From Pleomorphomonas sp. JP5 (GTDB lineage: Bacteria; Pseudomonadota; Alphaproteobacteria; Rhizobiales; Pleomorphomonadaceae): a stretch of DNA of 64,000 bases. The stretch spans positions 248,001-312,000 of the forward strand of contig NZ_JAMDLI010000021.1 in assembly GCF_023721815.1 (NCBI RefSeq). Direction: 5' to 3'. Both the position numbers and the translations under genes were made by a program. The notes under the pieces were generated by a model. That model saw only the letters and a list, made by a program, of their open reading frames with translations, was not told the DNA's origin and did no database searches. The number at the start of each line of letters is the position of its first letter. Within the stretch, counting starts at the first letter, position 1. Shown here piece after piece: positions 46,971 through 55,219 of the stretch.

Positions 46971-48241
46971 CGAACCTCAAGAAGCTGGCTGGCGGCGTGT
47001 TGCTGCTTGGCCTCGCGTTGCCGCTGGTCTCCGGCTGCGAACAGGTAGGCGCCGTTCTGCACAAGGCCGGCGACATGCTGGGTGCCAAGAGCGGTGGCGC
47101 GCCCGCCGGCGCACCCGGCGGCGGAATGCCGCCCGGAATGCAGATGCCGACTCCGCAGGTCGGTTTCATCGTCGTTCATCCCACCTCGGCGCCGATCGTC
47201 GAGGAAGTGGCCGGTCGCACCACGGCATCCGCTGTGGCGGAGATCCGCCCGCAGGTCGGTGGCATCATCGAAAAGCGGGTTTTCGAAGAGGGCTCACGCG
47301 TAAAAGCGGGAGACGTGCTCTATCGGATCGACGCCCGATCGTATCAGGCGACCCTTGATGCCGCCAAGGCAGAGCTCGAACGGGCGGAGGCCAGTGTGCC
47401 GAGCGCTCAGGCCAAGTTCGATCGCTACCAGGAGCTCGCCAACGTCAACGGCGTGTCCAAGCAGGACATCGACGAAGCCCGTTCGGCGCTTTTGCAGGCC
47501 AAGGCTGCGGCGGCCGCCGCAGCTTCGGCTGTCCGCACGGCGGAGATCAATCTCGGTTATACCGAGGTAAAGGCACCTATCTCCGGATTGATCGGCCGCT
47601 CTTCGGTGACCGAGGGCGCCCTCGTCACGGCGGGGCAGGCCACCGCGCTTGCCACCATCCGCCAGATCGACCCAATCTACGTCGACCTCAGCGCTTCAAG
47701 CACCAGCATGAGTCACATGCGGCAGGTAATCGAACGCGATGGTGTGTCGGCGGGCAAGGAGGGGCCCAAGGTTACCCTCAAGCTCGACGACAACTCGATC
47801 TACGAAAAGGTTGGTCGGATCATCTCGACGGACGCCAACGTCGACGAGACCACTGACACCGTGACTGTTCGGTCGAGTTTCGCCAATCCCAAGCTCTTGC
47901 TTCTGCCGGGCATGTATGTGCGAGCCGCCGTCGAGATCGGCACCGAGAACAACGTCTATCTGCTGCCACAACGGGCTGTGAGCCGTAGCGTGACGGGACA
48001 GGCTACGGCCTATTTCCTGACGCCCGACAACAAGGTTGAGGCCCGAACCCTGAAGGCCGACCGGGCTATCGGATTCAACTGGGTGGTGGACGAGGACGTG
48101 TCGGACGGTGATCGGCTGATCATCGAAGGTGTGCAGAAGATTCGCCCTGGCATGGAGGTCAAAGTTGCCGAGGTGGAACTTGGCGCCGACGGCCTCGTGA
48201 AGCCGAAAGCTCCCGAGGCGGCACCGGCCAAGGCTCCCTGA
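46967..48241 (+). CDS. RND efflux periplasmic adaptor (AcrA/MexA type)
   Basis: A 424-residue membrane-fusion protein. The GTG start overlaps the previous stop (GTGA) and follows GGAGAGAAGAA. The lipoprotein signal ends PLVSGCEQVG, followed by a Gly/Ala/Pro-rich linker. Then come the lipoyl half (AEIRPQVGGIIEKRVFEEGS), coiled-coil hairpin (about residues 140-210), second lipoyl half (LGYTEVKAPISGLIGRSSV) and beta barrel (about 240-320). It bridges the pump and the outer-membrane factor. Confidence 0.93.
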   Translation: MTNLKKLAGGVLLLGLALPLVSGCEQVGAVLHKAGDMLGAKSGGAPAGAPGGGMPPGMQMPTPQVGFIVVHPTSAPIVEEVAGRTTASAVAEIRPQVGGIIEKRVFEEGSRVKAGDVLYRIDARSYQATLDAAKAELERAEASVPSAQAKFDRYQELANVNGVSKQDIDEARSALLQAKAAAAAAASAVRTAEINLGYTEVKAPISGLIGRSSVTEGALVTAGQATALATIRQIDPIYVDLSASSTSMSHMRQVIERDGVSAGKEGPKVTLKLDDNSIYEKVGRIISTDANVDETTDTVTVRSSFANPKLLLLPGMYVRAAVEIGTENNVYLLPQRAVSRSVTGQATAYFLTPDNKVEARTLKADRAIGFNWVVDEDVSDGDRLIIEGVQKIRPGMEVKVAEVELGADGLVKPKAPEAAPAKAP

Positions 48242-48251
48242 TTTATCCATT

Positions 48252-48291
48252 CGGGTCGGTTGGCGGCCTAGGTCGCCGCCGATCCGACCCG
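48252..48291 (+). other. Stem-loop between adaptor and pump genes
   Basis: CGGGTCGG (48252-48259) pairs with CCGACCCG (48284-48291), and inside it GGCGGC (48262-48267) pairs with GCCGCC (48275-48280). No T run follows. It probably tunes the ratio of adaptor to pump by stabilising or attenuating the mRNA. Confidence 0.55.
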
Positions 48292-48368
48292 CAGCGCTCG
48301 CGATGCGCTCATCGATTTCGCTTCCGGATTCGCCCTGATGCGGCGGACCGACCTCGTCGAGGCAAGAC

Positions 48369-51300
48369 ATGGCCCAGTTTTTCATCAATCGTCCCGTCTT
48401 CGCCTGGGTGATCGCCATCACCATCATGCTGGCGGGCCTTCTTGCCATATCGACGCTGTCGATCTCGCAATATCCGGAAATCGCACCACCAACGGTGCGC
48501 ATATCCGCCACCTATCCCGGTGCCAGCGCCGAGACCGTCGAGAATGCCGTGACCAAGGTCATCGAGCAGAACATGAACGGTCTCGACAATCTCACCTACA
48601 TGGAATCGTCGTCGACATCCGACGGCTCGGCTTCGATCACCCTGACGTTCTCCAATAATGCCGACGGCGACATCGCGCAGATGCAGGTGCAGAACAAGCT
48701 GCAACTCGTCGAGTCACAGTTACCCGATGCGGTGATCGATCAGGGGCTCAGAGTCACCAAGTCGACCAGTTCCTTCCTTATGGCGGTGGGCCTGGTTTCC
48801 ACCGACGGCAAGCTCACCGGCACTGATCTTTCCGACGTCGTTTCCACACGCCTCGAGGATCAGTTGCGCCGCGTTGAAGGTGTCGGTGACCTGATGACCT
48901 TCGGCGGTGGCTACGCCATGCGCCTCTGGCTCGATCCGGACAAGCTCAACAAGTTCACGTTGACGCCGAGTGATGTGAGCGCCGCCGTTCGCGCTCAAAA
49001 CACGCAGGTTTCGGCCGGACAGCTTGGTGGCCGGCCTGCTGCGCCAGGGGTGCAGCTCAGCGCGACCATCACTGCCCAGAGCCAGCTGCAGACGCCCGAG
49101 CAGTTCCGCAACATCATTCTGAAGACGCAGAGCGATGGTTCGATCGTCCGCCTGGGGGATGTCGCCCGCGTGGAGATCGGCTCGTCGAGTTATGCGGCCG
49201 ATGCCTTTTATAACGGCAAGCCGGCGGCCGGCTTTGGCGTCAACCTGCAAAGCGGCGCCAACGCGCTGCGTACCGCGGAGAACGTGCGTACCACCCTCGA
49301 GCGGCTGAAGCCGTCACTGCCGCAGAATGTCGATTACGTCTACGCATACGACACCACCCCCTTCGTGCAGCTGTCGATCGACAAGGTGGTCGAGACGCTG
49401 ATCGAGGCGGTCGTGCTGGTCTTCCTTGTGATGTATCTCTTCCTGCAGAACCTCAGGGCAACGCTGATCCCGGTCATCGCGGTTCCGGTTGTGCTGCTCG
49501 GTACCTTCGGCGTTCTGGCGGTGATGGGCTACTCCATCAACACACTGACGATGTTCGCCATGGTTCTGGCCATTGGTCTGTTGGTCGACGACGCCATTGT
49601 CGTGGTCGAAAACGTCGAACGCATCATGACCGAGGAAAAGCTGCATCCGAAGGCTGCGACGCAGAAATCGATGCGCGAGATCACCAGCGCGCTGGTCGGT
49701 ATCGCACTGGTGCTGTCGGCCGTGTTCGTCCCGATGGCCTTCATGGGTGGATCGACCGGCATCATCTACCGCCAGTTCTCGGTCACCATCGTGTCGGCCA
49801 TGCTTTTGTCGGTCATTGTCGCCCTGGTTTTGACGCCGGCTCTTTGCGCCACGATGCTGAAGCCGACACATGGCGTCCACCGTGGGTTCTTCGGCTGGTT
49901 CAATCGTCGTTTTGACGACTCCTCCTCGCTTTTCCAGCGAACGGTTCGGGGCATCATCGGCCGTCCGATTCGTATGATCGTGGTTTTCCTGGCGTTGGTC
50001 GGCGGCGCCGCGTTCATGTTCGACAAGCTGCCGAGTTCGTTCATTCCACAAGAAGATCAGGGTGTTCTGCTCGCCATGATCCAGTTGCCCACCGGTGCCA
50101 CCATGGAGCGCACCAAGCAGGTGACTGACCAGATGACCGACTACTTCCTGAAGAACGAGCCGGACGCAGTTGAAAGCGTCATGGGGATCACCGGTTTCTC
50201 CTTCGCCGGTTCGGGGCAGAACGCAGGTCTCGCCTTCATTCGTCTGAAGGATTTCGAGAAGCGCACCGATCCGCGACTGTCGGCCCAAGCGGTCGTCGGC
50301 CGAGCCATGGGTGCGCTGTCGCAGATCAAGGACGCCATGATCTTCACGTTGCTGCCGCCGGCCATGCCGGGCCTCGGTATCTCCGGCGGCTTCGACATGT
50401 ACCTGCAGGACAACGCGGGCAACGGCCGCGCCGCCCTTGAGGCGGCTCGTGACCAAATCCTGATGCAGGCGAATCAGAGTCCCAAGCTGATGGCCGTTCG
50501 CGAGAACTCCCAGGCCAATCAGATGCAGCTGCACGTCAACATCAATCAGGAAAAGGCAACGGCGCTCGGCATCAGTCTGGCGGATATCAACTCGATCATC
50601 ACCACCGCCTGGGCCGGTTCCTACGTCAACGACTTCATCGACCGCGGCGAGATCAAGCCGGTCTACCTTCAGGGTGACGCTCCCTTCCGCATGACGCCCA
50701 ACGACTTCAATCGCTGGTACGCTCGCAATGCGTCCGGTGAAATGGTGCCGTTCTCGTCCTTCGTCGATACGAACTGGTCCTATGGGCCGCCGAAGCTGTC
50801 GCGCTTCAACGGTGTCTCGGCCATCAACATTCAGGGCTCTGCCGGCTTCGGCACCTCCTCGGGCGAGGCCATGAACCAGATGGAGACCCTCGTGGCCGAA
50901 CAAGGGGGAGGGTACACTACGGGCTGGATCGGGCTTTCCTATCAGGAGCGGCTTTCCGGCGCCCAGGCGAACATGCTTTACGCGGTGTCCTTCCTGGTGG
51001 TGTTCCTCTGCCTCGCGGCTCTCTACGAGAGCTGGACGATCCCGTTCGCGGTCATGCTGTCGGTGCCGATCTCTGTTCTCGGCACCCTGCTCGCCGGGTA
51101 CCTTTTCGATCAGTCCAACGACGTCTATCTCAAGGTCGGCCTGCTGACGACGATCGGTCTTGCGGCGAAAAACGCCATTCTGATCGTCGAGTTTGCCCGC
51201 GATCTTCAGCGCCAGGGCGAGGGGCTGATCGAGGCGGCACTGCACGCCGCGCGGATCCGTCTCCGTCCGATCATCATGACGTCGCTAGCCTTCATTCTGG

Positions 51301-51503
51301 GCGTGACGCCTCTGGCCATTGCTACTGGCGCGGGCTCAGCTGCGCAGAACGCCATCGGCATCGGCGTGATGGGCGGCATGATCGCCTCCGTCACGGTCGG
51401 ATTGTTCTTCGTGCCGCTGCTGTTCTATATCGTCATGCGAACGAGCGAGCGTCTTGGCTGGAACAACCGACCTCCGGAAGACGAGGCGGCGGCCGAGATC
51501 TGA
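48369..51503 (+). CDS. RND multidrug efflux pump, inner-membrane subunit (AcrB/MexB type)
   Basis: A 1044-residue proton-driven pump of the HAE1 family with 12 membrane helices and two large periplasmic loops. MAQFFINRPVFAWVIAITIM and SISQYPEIAPPTVRISATYP are the standard N terminus. The proton-relay Asp pair is in LAIGLLVDDAIVVVENVERI, and AKNAILIVEFARDLQ is in helix 10-11. It exports hydrophobic drugs, detergents or metabolites. A strong terminator follows. The gene is separated from the adaptor gene by 127 bases containing a stem-loop. Confidence 0.95.
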   Translation: MAQFFINRPVFAWVIAITIMLAGLLAISTLSISQYPEIAPPTVRISATYPGASAETVENAVTKVIEQNMNGLDNLTYMESSSTSDGSASITLTFSNNADGDIAQMQVQNKLQLVESQLPDAVIDQGLRVTKSTSSFLMAVGLVSTDGKLTGTDLSDVVSTRLEDQLRRVEGVGDLMTFGGGYAMRLWLDPDKLNKFTLTPSDVSAAVRAQNTQVSAGQLGGRPAAPGVQLSATITAQSQLQTPEQFRNIILKTQSDGSIVRLGDVARVEIGSSSYAADAFYNGKPAAGFGVNLQSGANALRTAENVRTTLERLKPSLPQNVDYVYAYDTTPFVQLSIDKVVETLIEAVVLVFLVMYLFLQNLRATLIPVIAVPVVLLGTFGVLAVMGYSINTLTMFAMVLAIGLLVDDAIVVVENVERIMTEEKLHPKAATQKSMREITSALVGIALVLSAVFVPMAFMGGSTGIIYRQFSVTIVSAMLLSVIVALVLTPALCATMLKPTHGVHRGFFGWFNRRFDDSSSLFQRTVRGIIGRPIRMIVVFLALVGGAAFMFDKLPSSFIPQEDQGVLLAMIQLPTGATMERTKQVTDQMTDYFLKNEPDAVESVMGITGFSFAGSGQNAGLAFIRLKDFEKRTDPRLSAQAVVGRAMGALSQIKDAMIFTLLPPAMPGLGISGGFDMYLQDNAGNGRAALEAARDQILMQANQSPKLMAVRENSQANQMQLHVNINQEKATALGISLADINSIITTAWAGSYVNDFIDRGEIKPVYLQGDAPFRMTPNDFNRWYARNASGEMVPFSSFVDTNWSYGPPKLSRFNGVSAINIQGSAGFGTSSGEAMNQMETLVAEQGGGYTTGWIGLSYQERLSGAQANMLYAVSFLVVFLCLAALYESWTIPFAVMLSVPISVLGTLLAGYLFDQSNDVYLKVGLLTTIGLAAKNAILIVEFARDLQRQGEGLIEAALHAARIRLRPIIMTSLAFILGVTPLAIATGAGSAAQNAIGIGVMGGMIASVTVGLFFVPLLFYIVMRTSERLGWNNRPPEDEAAAEI

Positions 51504-51525
51504 GGTCAAAGAGAGCGATGAACAG

Positions 51526-51556
51526 AAAACCCCGGCAGTGTCCGGGGTTTTCTTTT
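51526..51556 (+). terminator. Intrinsic terminator of the RND operon
   Basis: AAAACCCCGG (51526-51535) and CCGGGGTTTT (51542-51551) form a perfect 10-base stem with a 6-base loop, followed by CTTTT. It lies 22 bases after the pump stop. Confidence 0.92.
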
Positions 51557-51729
51557 GAGTCAGCATGGTTGGTCTCCGAAGAGGGAGTCGGACTCCTCCA
51601 AAATCGATGTATGTCGCTCGAAAATGGGTATGCTGCGTACCGGGGAATTTGTGTGATAAATAACCGAAGCCCGGATTGCTTGGGGAGCATGTCGGGTTCG
51701 ATTTCTGGGAAAGAAGCCGGAGGAGCTCC

Positions 51730-52761
51730 ATGGAATATCGCAAACTCGGTCCAAGCGGCACCGTCGTGTCGGTCCATTGCCTAGGCACCATGACGTTTGG
51801 CGCCGAATCCGACGAGGCGACGTCGTTCCGCCTGGTCGATGATTTCTTCTCCGCTGGAGGCAACTTCATCGATACGGCGGACGTGTATTCGGCCGGCGTT
51901 TCGGAAGAGATCGTCGGACGCTGGCTCAAGGCCCGGCCGACCGAGGCCCGGCAGGCGGTCATTGCAACCAAGGGGCGCTTTCCGATGGGAGCGGGCCCCA
52001 ACGACGTAGGCCTGTCGCGCCGCCATCTTGGTGACGCTCTCGATGCCTCACTGCGCAGGCTCGGCGTCGAGCATGTCGACCTCTACCAGATGCACGCCTG
52101 GGACGCACTGACCCCGATCGAGGAGACGCTGCGCTTTCTTGACGACGCAGTCAGCGCCGGAAAGATCGCCTACTATGGTTTCTCCAACTATGTCGGCTGG
52201 CATATCGCCAAGGCGTCCGAGATCGCCAAGGCAAAGGGATACAGTCGGCCGGTGACGCTGCAACCGCAGTACAGCCTGCTGGTTCGCGACATCGAGCTGG
52301 AGATCGTCGATGCCTGTCTCGATGCCGGCATGGGAATGCTGCCTTGGTCGCCGTTGGGTGGTGGCTGGTTGTCGGGCAAGTACAAGCGCGATCAACTGCC
52401 TTCCGGCTCGACGCGCCTCGGCGAGAATCCCAACCGAGGCATGGAAGCCTATGGTCCGCGCAATGCCGAAGAGCGTACATGGGCGATCATCGGGGCGGTC
52501 GAAGAGATTGCCAAGAGCCTTGGTGTCTCGATGTCACAGGTGGCGCTGGCCTGGCTCGCGGCTCGTCCGGCGGTCACGTCGGTCATTCTAGGGGCTCGCA
52601 CGCCGGAGCAACTCGCCGACAATCTTCGCGCGGCGGACCTTCGTCTTGCCGATGAGGCAATGGAGCGCCTTACCGCCATCAGTGCGCCGACGCCGCCCGA
52701 TTATCCGTACGGTGTTCAAGGCGTCGCCCAACGCCATCGCAAGCTTGTCGGTGGCCGTTGA
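51730..52761 (+). CDS. Aldo/keto reductase
   Basis: A 343-residue TIM-barrel NADPH oxidoreductase of the AKR superfamily. The catalytic residues lie in NFIDTADVYSAG (Asp and Tyr), VIATKGRF (Lys) and LYQMHAWD (His). The cofactor region is LGARTPEQLADNLRAADL. The subgroup resembles YghZ/Tas-type reductases acting on aldehydes; the substrate is unknown. The start MEYRKLGPSGTVVSVHCLGT is preceded by GGAGGAG. It stands alone between the efflux terminator and a convergent O-antigen ligase gene. Confidence 0.92.
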   Translation: MEYRKLGPSGTVVSVHCLGTMTFGAESDEATSFRLVDDFFSAGGNFIDTADVYSAGVSEEIVGRWLKARPTEARQAVIATKGRFPMGAGPNDVGLSRRHLGDALDASLRRLGVEHVDLYQMHAWDALTPIEETLRFLDDAVSAGKIAYYGFSNYVGWHIAKASEIAKAKGYSRPVTLQPQYSLLVRDIELEIVDACLDAGMGMLPWSPLGGGWLSGKYKRDQLPSGSTRLGENPNRGMEAYGPRNAEERTWAIIGAVEEIAKSLGVSMSQVALAWLAARPAVTSVILGARTPEQLADNLRAADLRLADEAMERLTAISAPTPPDYPYGVQGVAQRHRKLVGGR

Positions 52762-52805
52762 AAACTCCGGGGTCGGGCGGGTGAGGCCCATCCGACCCTT
52801 TGGTT

Positions 52806-54149
52806 TCATTCCACCTGCTGGATTGGCCGGCTCTGCGCGAATCCGAGAGCAAGGATCAGCAGCATCATCAGGACGATGGCCGGAATCTGCAGGCTGAAAT
52901 CGACCAGCGAGTGAACGCTTCCGGCGAGCACGACGGCTGCCGCCGCTGCCGGGATCGTCCAGTTCTCGCGTCGCATGGCGGCGATCGCGGTGGTGCCTGC
53001 AAGAAGCAGAACCGACAGCACCACGGCGATCATGGCGGGGATGCCGAGTTCCGCAGCAAGTTCGAGATAGAGGTTGTGGGCGGCGTCGAATGTCACGTCC
53101 GGGCTGATGGGGTCGGATTTGACCGCACGGAATGCGTCCTCATAAGTGCCGCCGCCATAGCCACTCATCGGTCGTGCCGCGATCAGGTCGAGCGTCTGCT
53201 CGTAGACCGCCAACCGGACGTCCGCATCGCGATCGACCGAGGCCATGCGCTCGAACAGGATACCGCTCGTGTTGGCGAGTACGGCGCCTGTGACGAGACC
53301 GGCGACGATCAGCATGCCGGCGAGAATGCGCCGCGCGCCAGTCGCCCTGAAGACCGCGATCAGGGCGACGAATCCGGCGCCCAGAGCGGCGACGAACATG
53401 CCCATGCGCGAGTGCGAGAAGGCCAGCGCCAAGCCGATCAGGGCAAGTGGCGCCACGTTGAAGCCGAGCTGCGTCAGAATGCGGCTGAGCTGCGAGCGCG
53501 ATACGTCGTCCTCGTCAACTCCGAAGATCAGCGCTACGCCCATGATGGCGCCGAAGGCGGCAAAGGTGGCGAAGCTGTTGCGATTGACGAAGGTGCCGGT
53601 GGCATCGCCGATGTAGGCTTCCTTGGGTAGGAACAGCAGAACATCGCCAAAGAAGCTCAGCGAAGCCAAGGCGATGAGCGCATGGGCGGCAATGCCCAGA
53701 TAGATCACCCGAAACAGGGTCTTCGCCCGCTTCTTCTCCACCGCGACCTGCAAGGCCAGCACGAAGAACAGACCGTAGGTCAGATACCGTACCAGCATGT
53801 CGAAGGTGGCGCCTGGCCCGATGCTGATCCGCCCCGTCAGATCGGCCAAGGGTGAAAGCGCCGCCCATTCGGGCGCGGCAGCGAGCCCGAGCGGCAGCAG
53901 TGTTACCAGCATCCAGACGATGACCAGACTGAACAGGATGACCGGAACCGCAAAGGCGGACAGTGGCAAACGCGGCCGAACGTGACCCCGATAGAGGCCG
54001 ATGGCGTAGGAAAGGCCCAACACGGCAACGACGACCGCATAGAGCATGAAGAAGAACGCGCGAATGCCGCCCCAGGGCATGGGGGCCAGCAGCGCCGTTA
54101 CCACCAAGGCCCATCCGAGATAGTCGTGGCCTTTCGATCGGCGGGACAT
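52806..54149 (-). CDS. O-antigen ligase family membrane protein
   Basis: A 447-residue polytopic protein with about 10-12 membrane segments and the Wzy_C-type region around residues 190-360. That region includes VFVNRNSFATFAAFG-like text (GTFVNRNSFATFAAFGAIMG), LAFSHSRMGMFVAALGAGFV and GYGGGTYEDAFRAV in the large periplasmic loop. Members ligate O-antigen to lipid A-core or polymerise glycans (WaaL/Wzy). The ATG at 54149 is preceded by GGAG; an in-frame TTG at 54185 is less likely. No other LPS gene is adjacent, so the exact glycan role is open. Confidence 0.85.
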   Translation of the reverse strand: MSRRSKGHDYLGWALVVTALLAPMPWGGIRAFFFMLYAVVVAVLGLSYAIGLYRGHVRPRLPLSAFAVPVILFSLVIVWMLVTLLPLGLAAAPEWAALSPLADLTGRISIGPGATFDMLVRYLTYGLFFVLALQVAVEKKRAKTLFRVIYLGIAAHALIALASLSFFGDVLLFLPKEAYIGDATGTFVNRNSFATFAAFGAIMGVALIFGVDEDDVSRSQLSRILTQLGFNVAPLALIGLALAFSHSRMGMFVAALGAGFVALIAVFRATGARRILAGMLIVAGLVTGAVLANTSGILFERMASVDRDADVRLAVYEQTLDLIAARPMSGYGGGTYEDAFRAVKSDPISPDVTFDAAHNLYLELAAELGIPAMIAVVLSVLLLAGTTAIAAMRRENWTIPAAAAAVVLAGSVHSLVDFSLQIPAIVLMMLLILALGFAQSRPIQQVE

Positions 54150-54352
54150 GCTGCTCCGGTGTACCCTGTGCTGACGGTTGGCCAAGTTCGGCGATCCTCC
54201 TCAATGACGGCGGCACTCTAGCGATTTCGCCAATCGGGAGCTAGAGGAGCGATCTTGATAGTTGCAGCCTTCTCGACGGCAAACGTTCGTGCCGTGACGA
54301 TACTTTGTGTGGTCGGAGGTTCTGTTTTCTTGGCCATACCGGTCATTGACCC

Positions 54353-55219
54353 CTACGACTCCCGGAGCGCCCCGGCCGCCTTCAAAGCCGCCGAAGATCG
54401 GTTCTCGACGCCGAGCTTCGCATAGATCTGTTCGAGGTGCTTGTTGACGGTCCGAGGCGACAGGCCGAGGATCTCGCCGATGTCCTTGTTGGTCTTGCCG
54501 CGACCGATCCAGAGAAGCACCTCCGCCTCACGCGCCGTGAGGCCGAAGCTGGATTTCAGGAGATCGGCTTCGCCCGCTTCGCTGCGGGCGAGCCGGTAGA
54601 GACGTTCGCCGGGCCCGGCGGACCCCACCGGTGCCAGGAGAATGGGAGGAGCGCCCGGTATTTCCACCTCGAGAGGGCCTTCGCCGTTGGCGGCGACCGC
54701 TTCAATGGCATCGGCAACTCCGAGATCGTCGATGAGACGGCTTGCCTGGGGTGTCGCCCAGACAACGCGGCCATCGATGCCTAGCGCCACGAGGTGACGG
54801 CCTGCCGCGTCGAGAGCCGATTGCGCGGAGAGACTGGCGCGGGCGTTGGCAAGATGGACCCGGATGCGTGCCTTGAGCTCGTCGAGATCGATGGGCTTGG
54901 TGAGATAGTCGACACCGCCGGAGGCAAGGCCACGGACGATATGTTCGGTCTCGGTCAATCCCGTCATGAAGATCACCGGCACATGGGCGAGCGCGGGCAT
55001 GGACTTCAACGACCGGCAAGCTTCGAAACCGTCCATTTCCGGCATCACTGCATCCATGAGGACAACGTCGGGCGTCACCCGACCGGCGATCGCCAGTGCC
55101 TGACGGCCGGACGTGGCAACCAGCACGATGACGCCCTCGGCTTCCATGGCTTCTGTCAGGAAGCCGAGCGTCTCAGGGCTGTCGTCGACGACGAGCACGG
55201 TGTCGCGGGTTTGGGTCAT
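54353..55219 (-). CDS. LuxR-type response regulator, partner of the NCS1-fused kinase
   Basis: A 288-residue protein: an N-terminal receiver (residues 5-125) with phospho-acceptor Asp56 in VLMDAVMP, and switch residues in FMTGLTE and YLTKPID; then a linker of about 90 residues (possibly PAS-like); and a C-terminal LuxR/NarL helix-turn-helix (about 222-285) reading LTAREAEVLLWIGRGKTNKD and LSPRTVNKHLEQIYAKLGV. Its start overlaps the stop of the kinase gene by 4 bases (ATGA). It should bind DNA when phosphorylated, likely controlling the divergent urt operon. Confidence 0.92.
   Translation of the reverse strand: MTQTRDTVLVVDDSPETLGFLTEAMEAEGVIVLVATSGRQALAIAGRVTPDVVLMDAVMPEMDGFEACRSLKSMPALAHVPVIFMTGLTETEHIVRGLASGGVDYLTKPIDLDELKARIRVHLANARASLSAQSALDAAGRHLVALGIDGRVVWATPQASRLIDDLGVADAIEAVAANGEGPLEVEIPGAPPILLAPVGSAGPGERLYRLARSEAGEADLLKSSFGLTAREAEVLLWIGRGKTNKDIGEILGLSPRTVNKHLEQIYAKLGVENRSSAALKAAGALRES

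Noticed and set aside
49314-51245. A 643-codon open frame on the minus strand
   Set aside because: Antisense to the RND pump gene, whose protein is unmistakable; composition is His/Arg/Gln-rich shadow.
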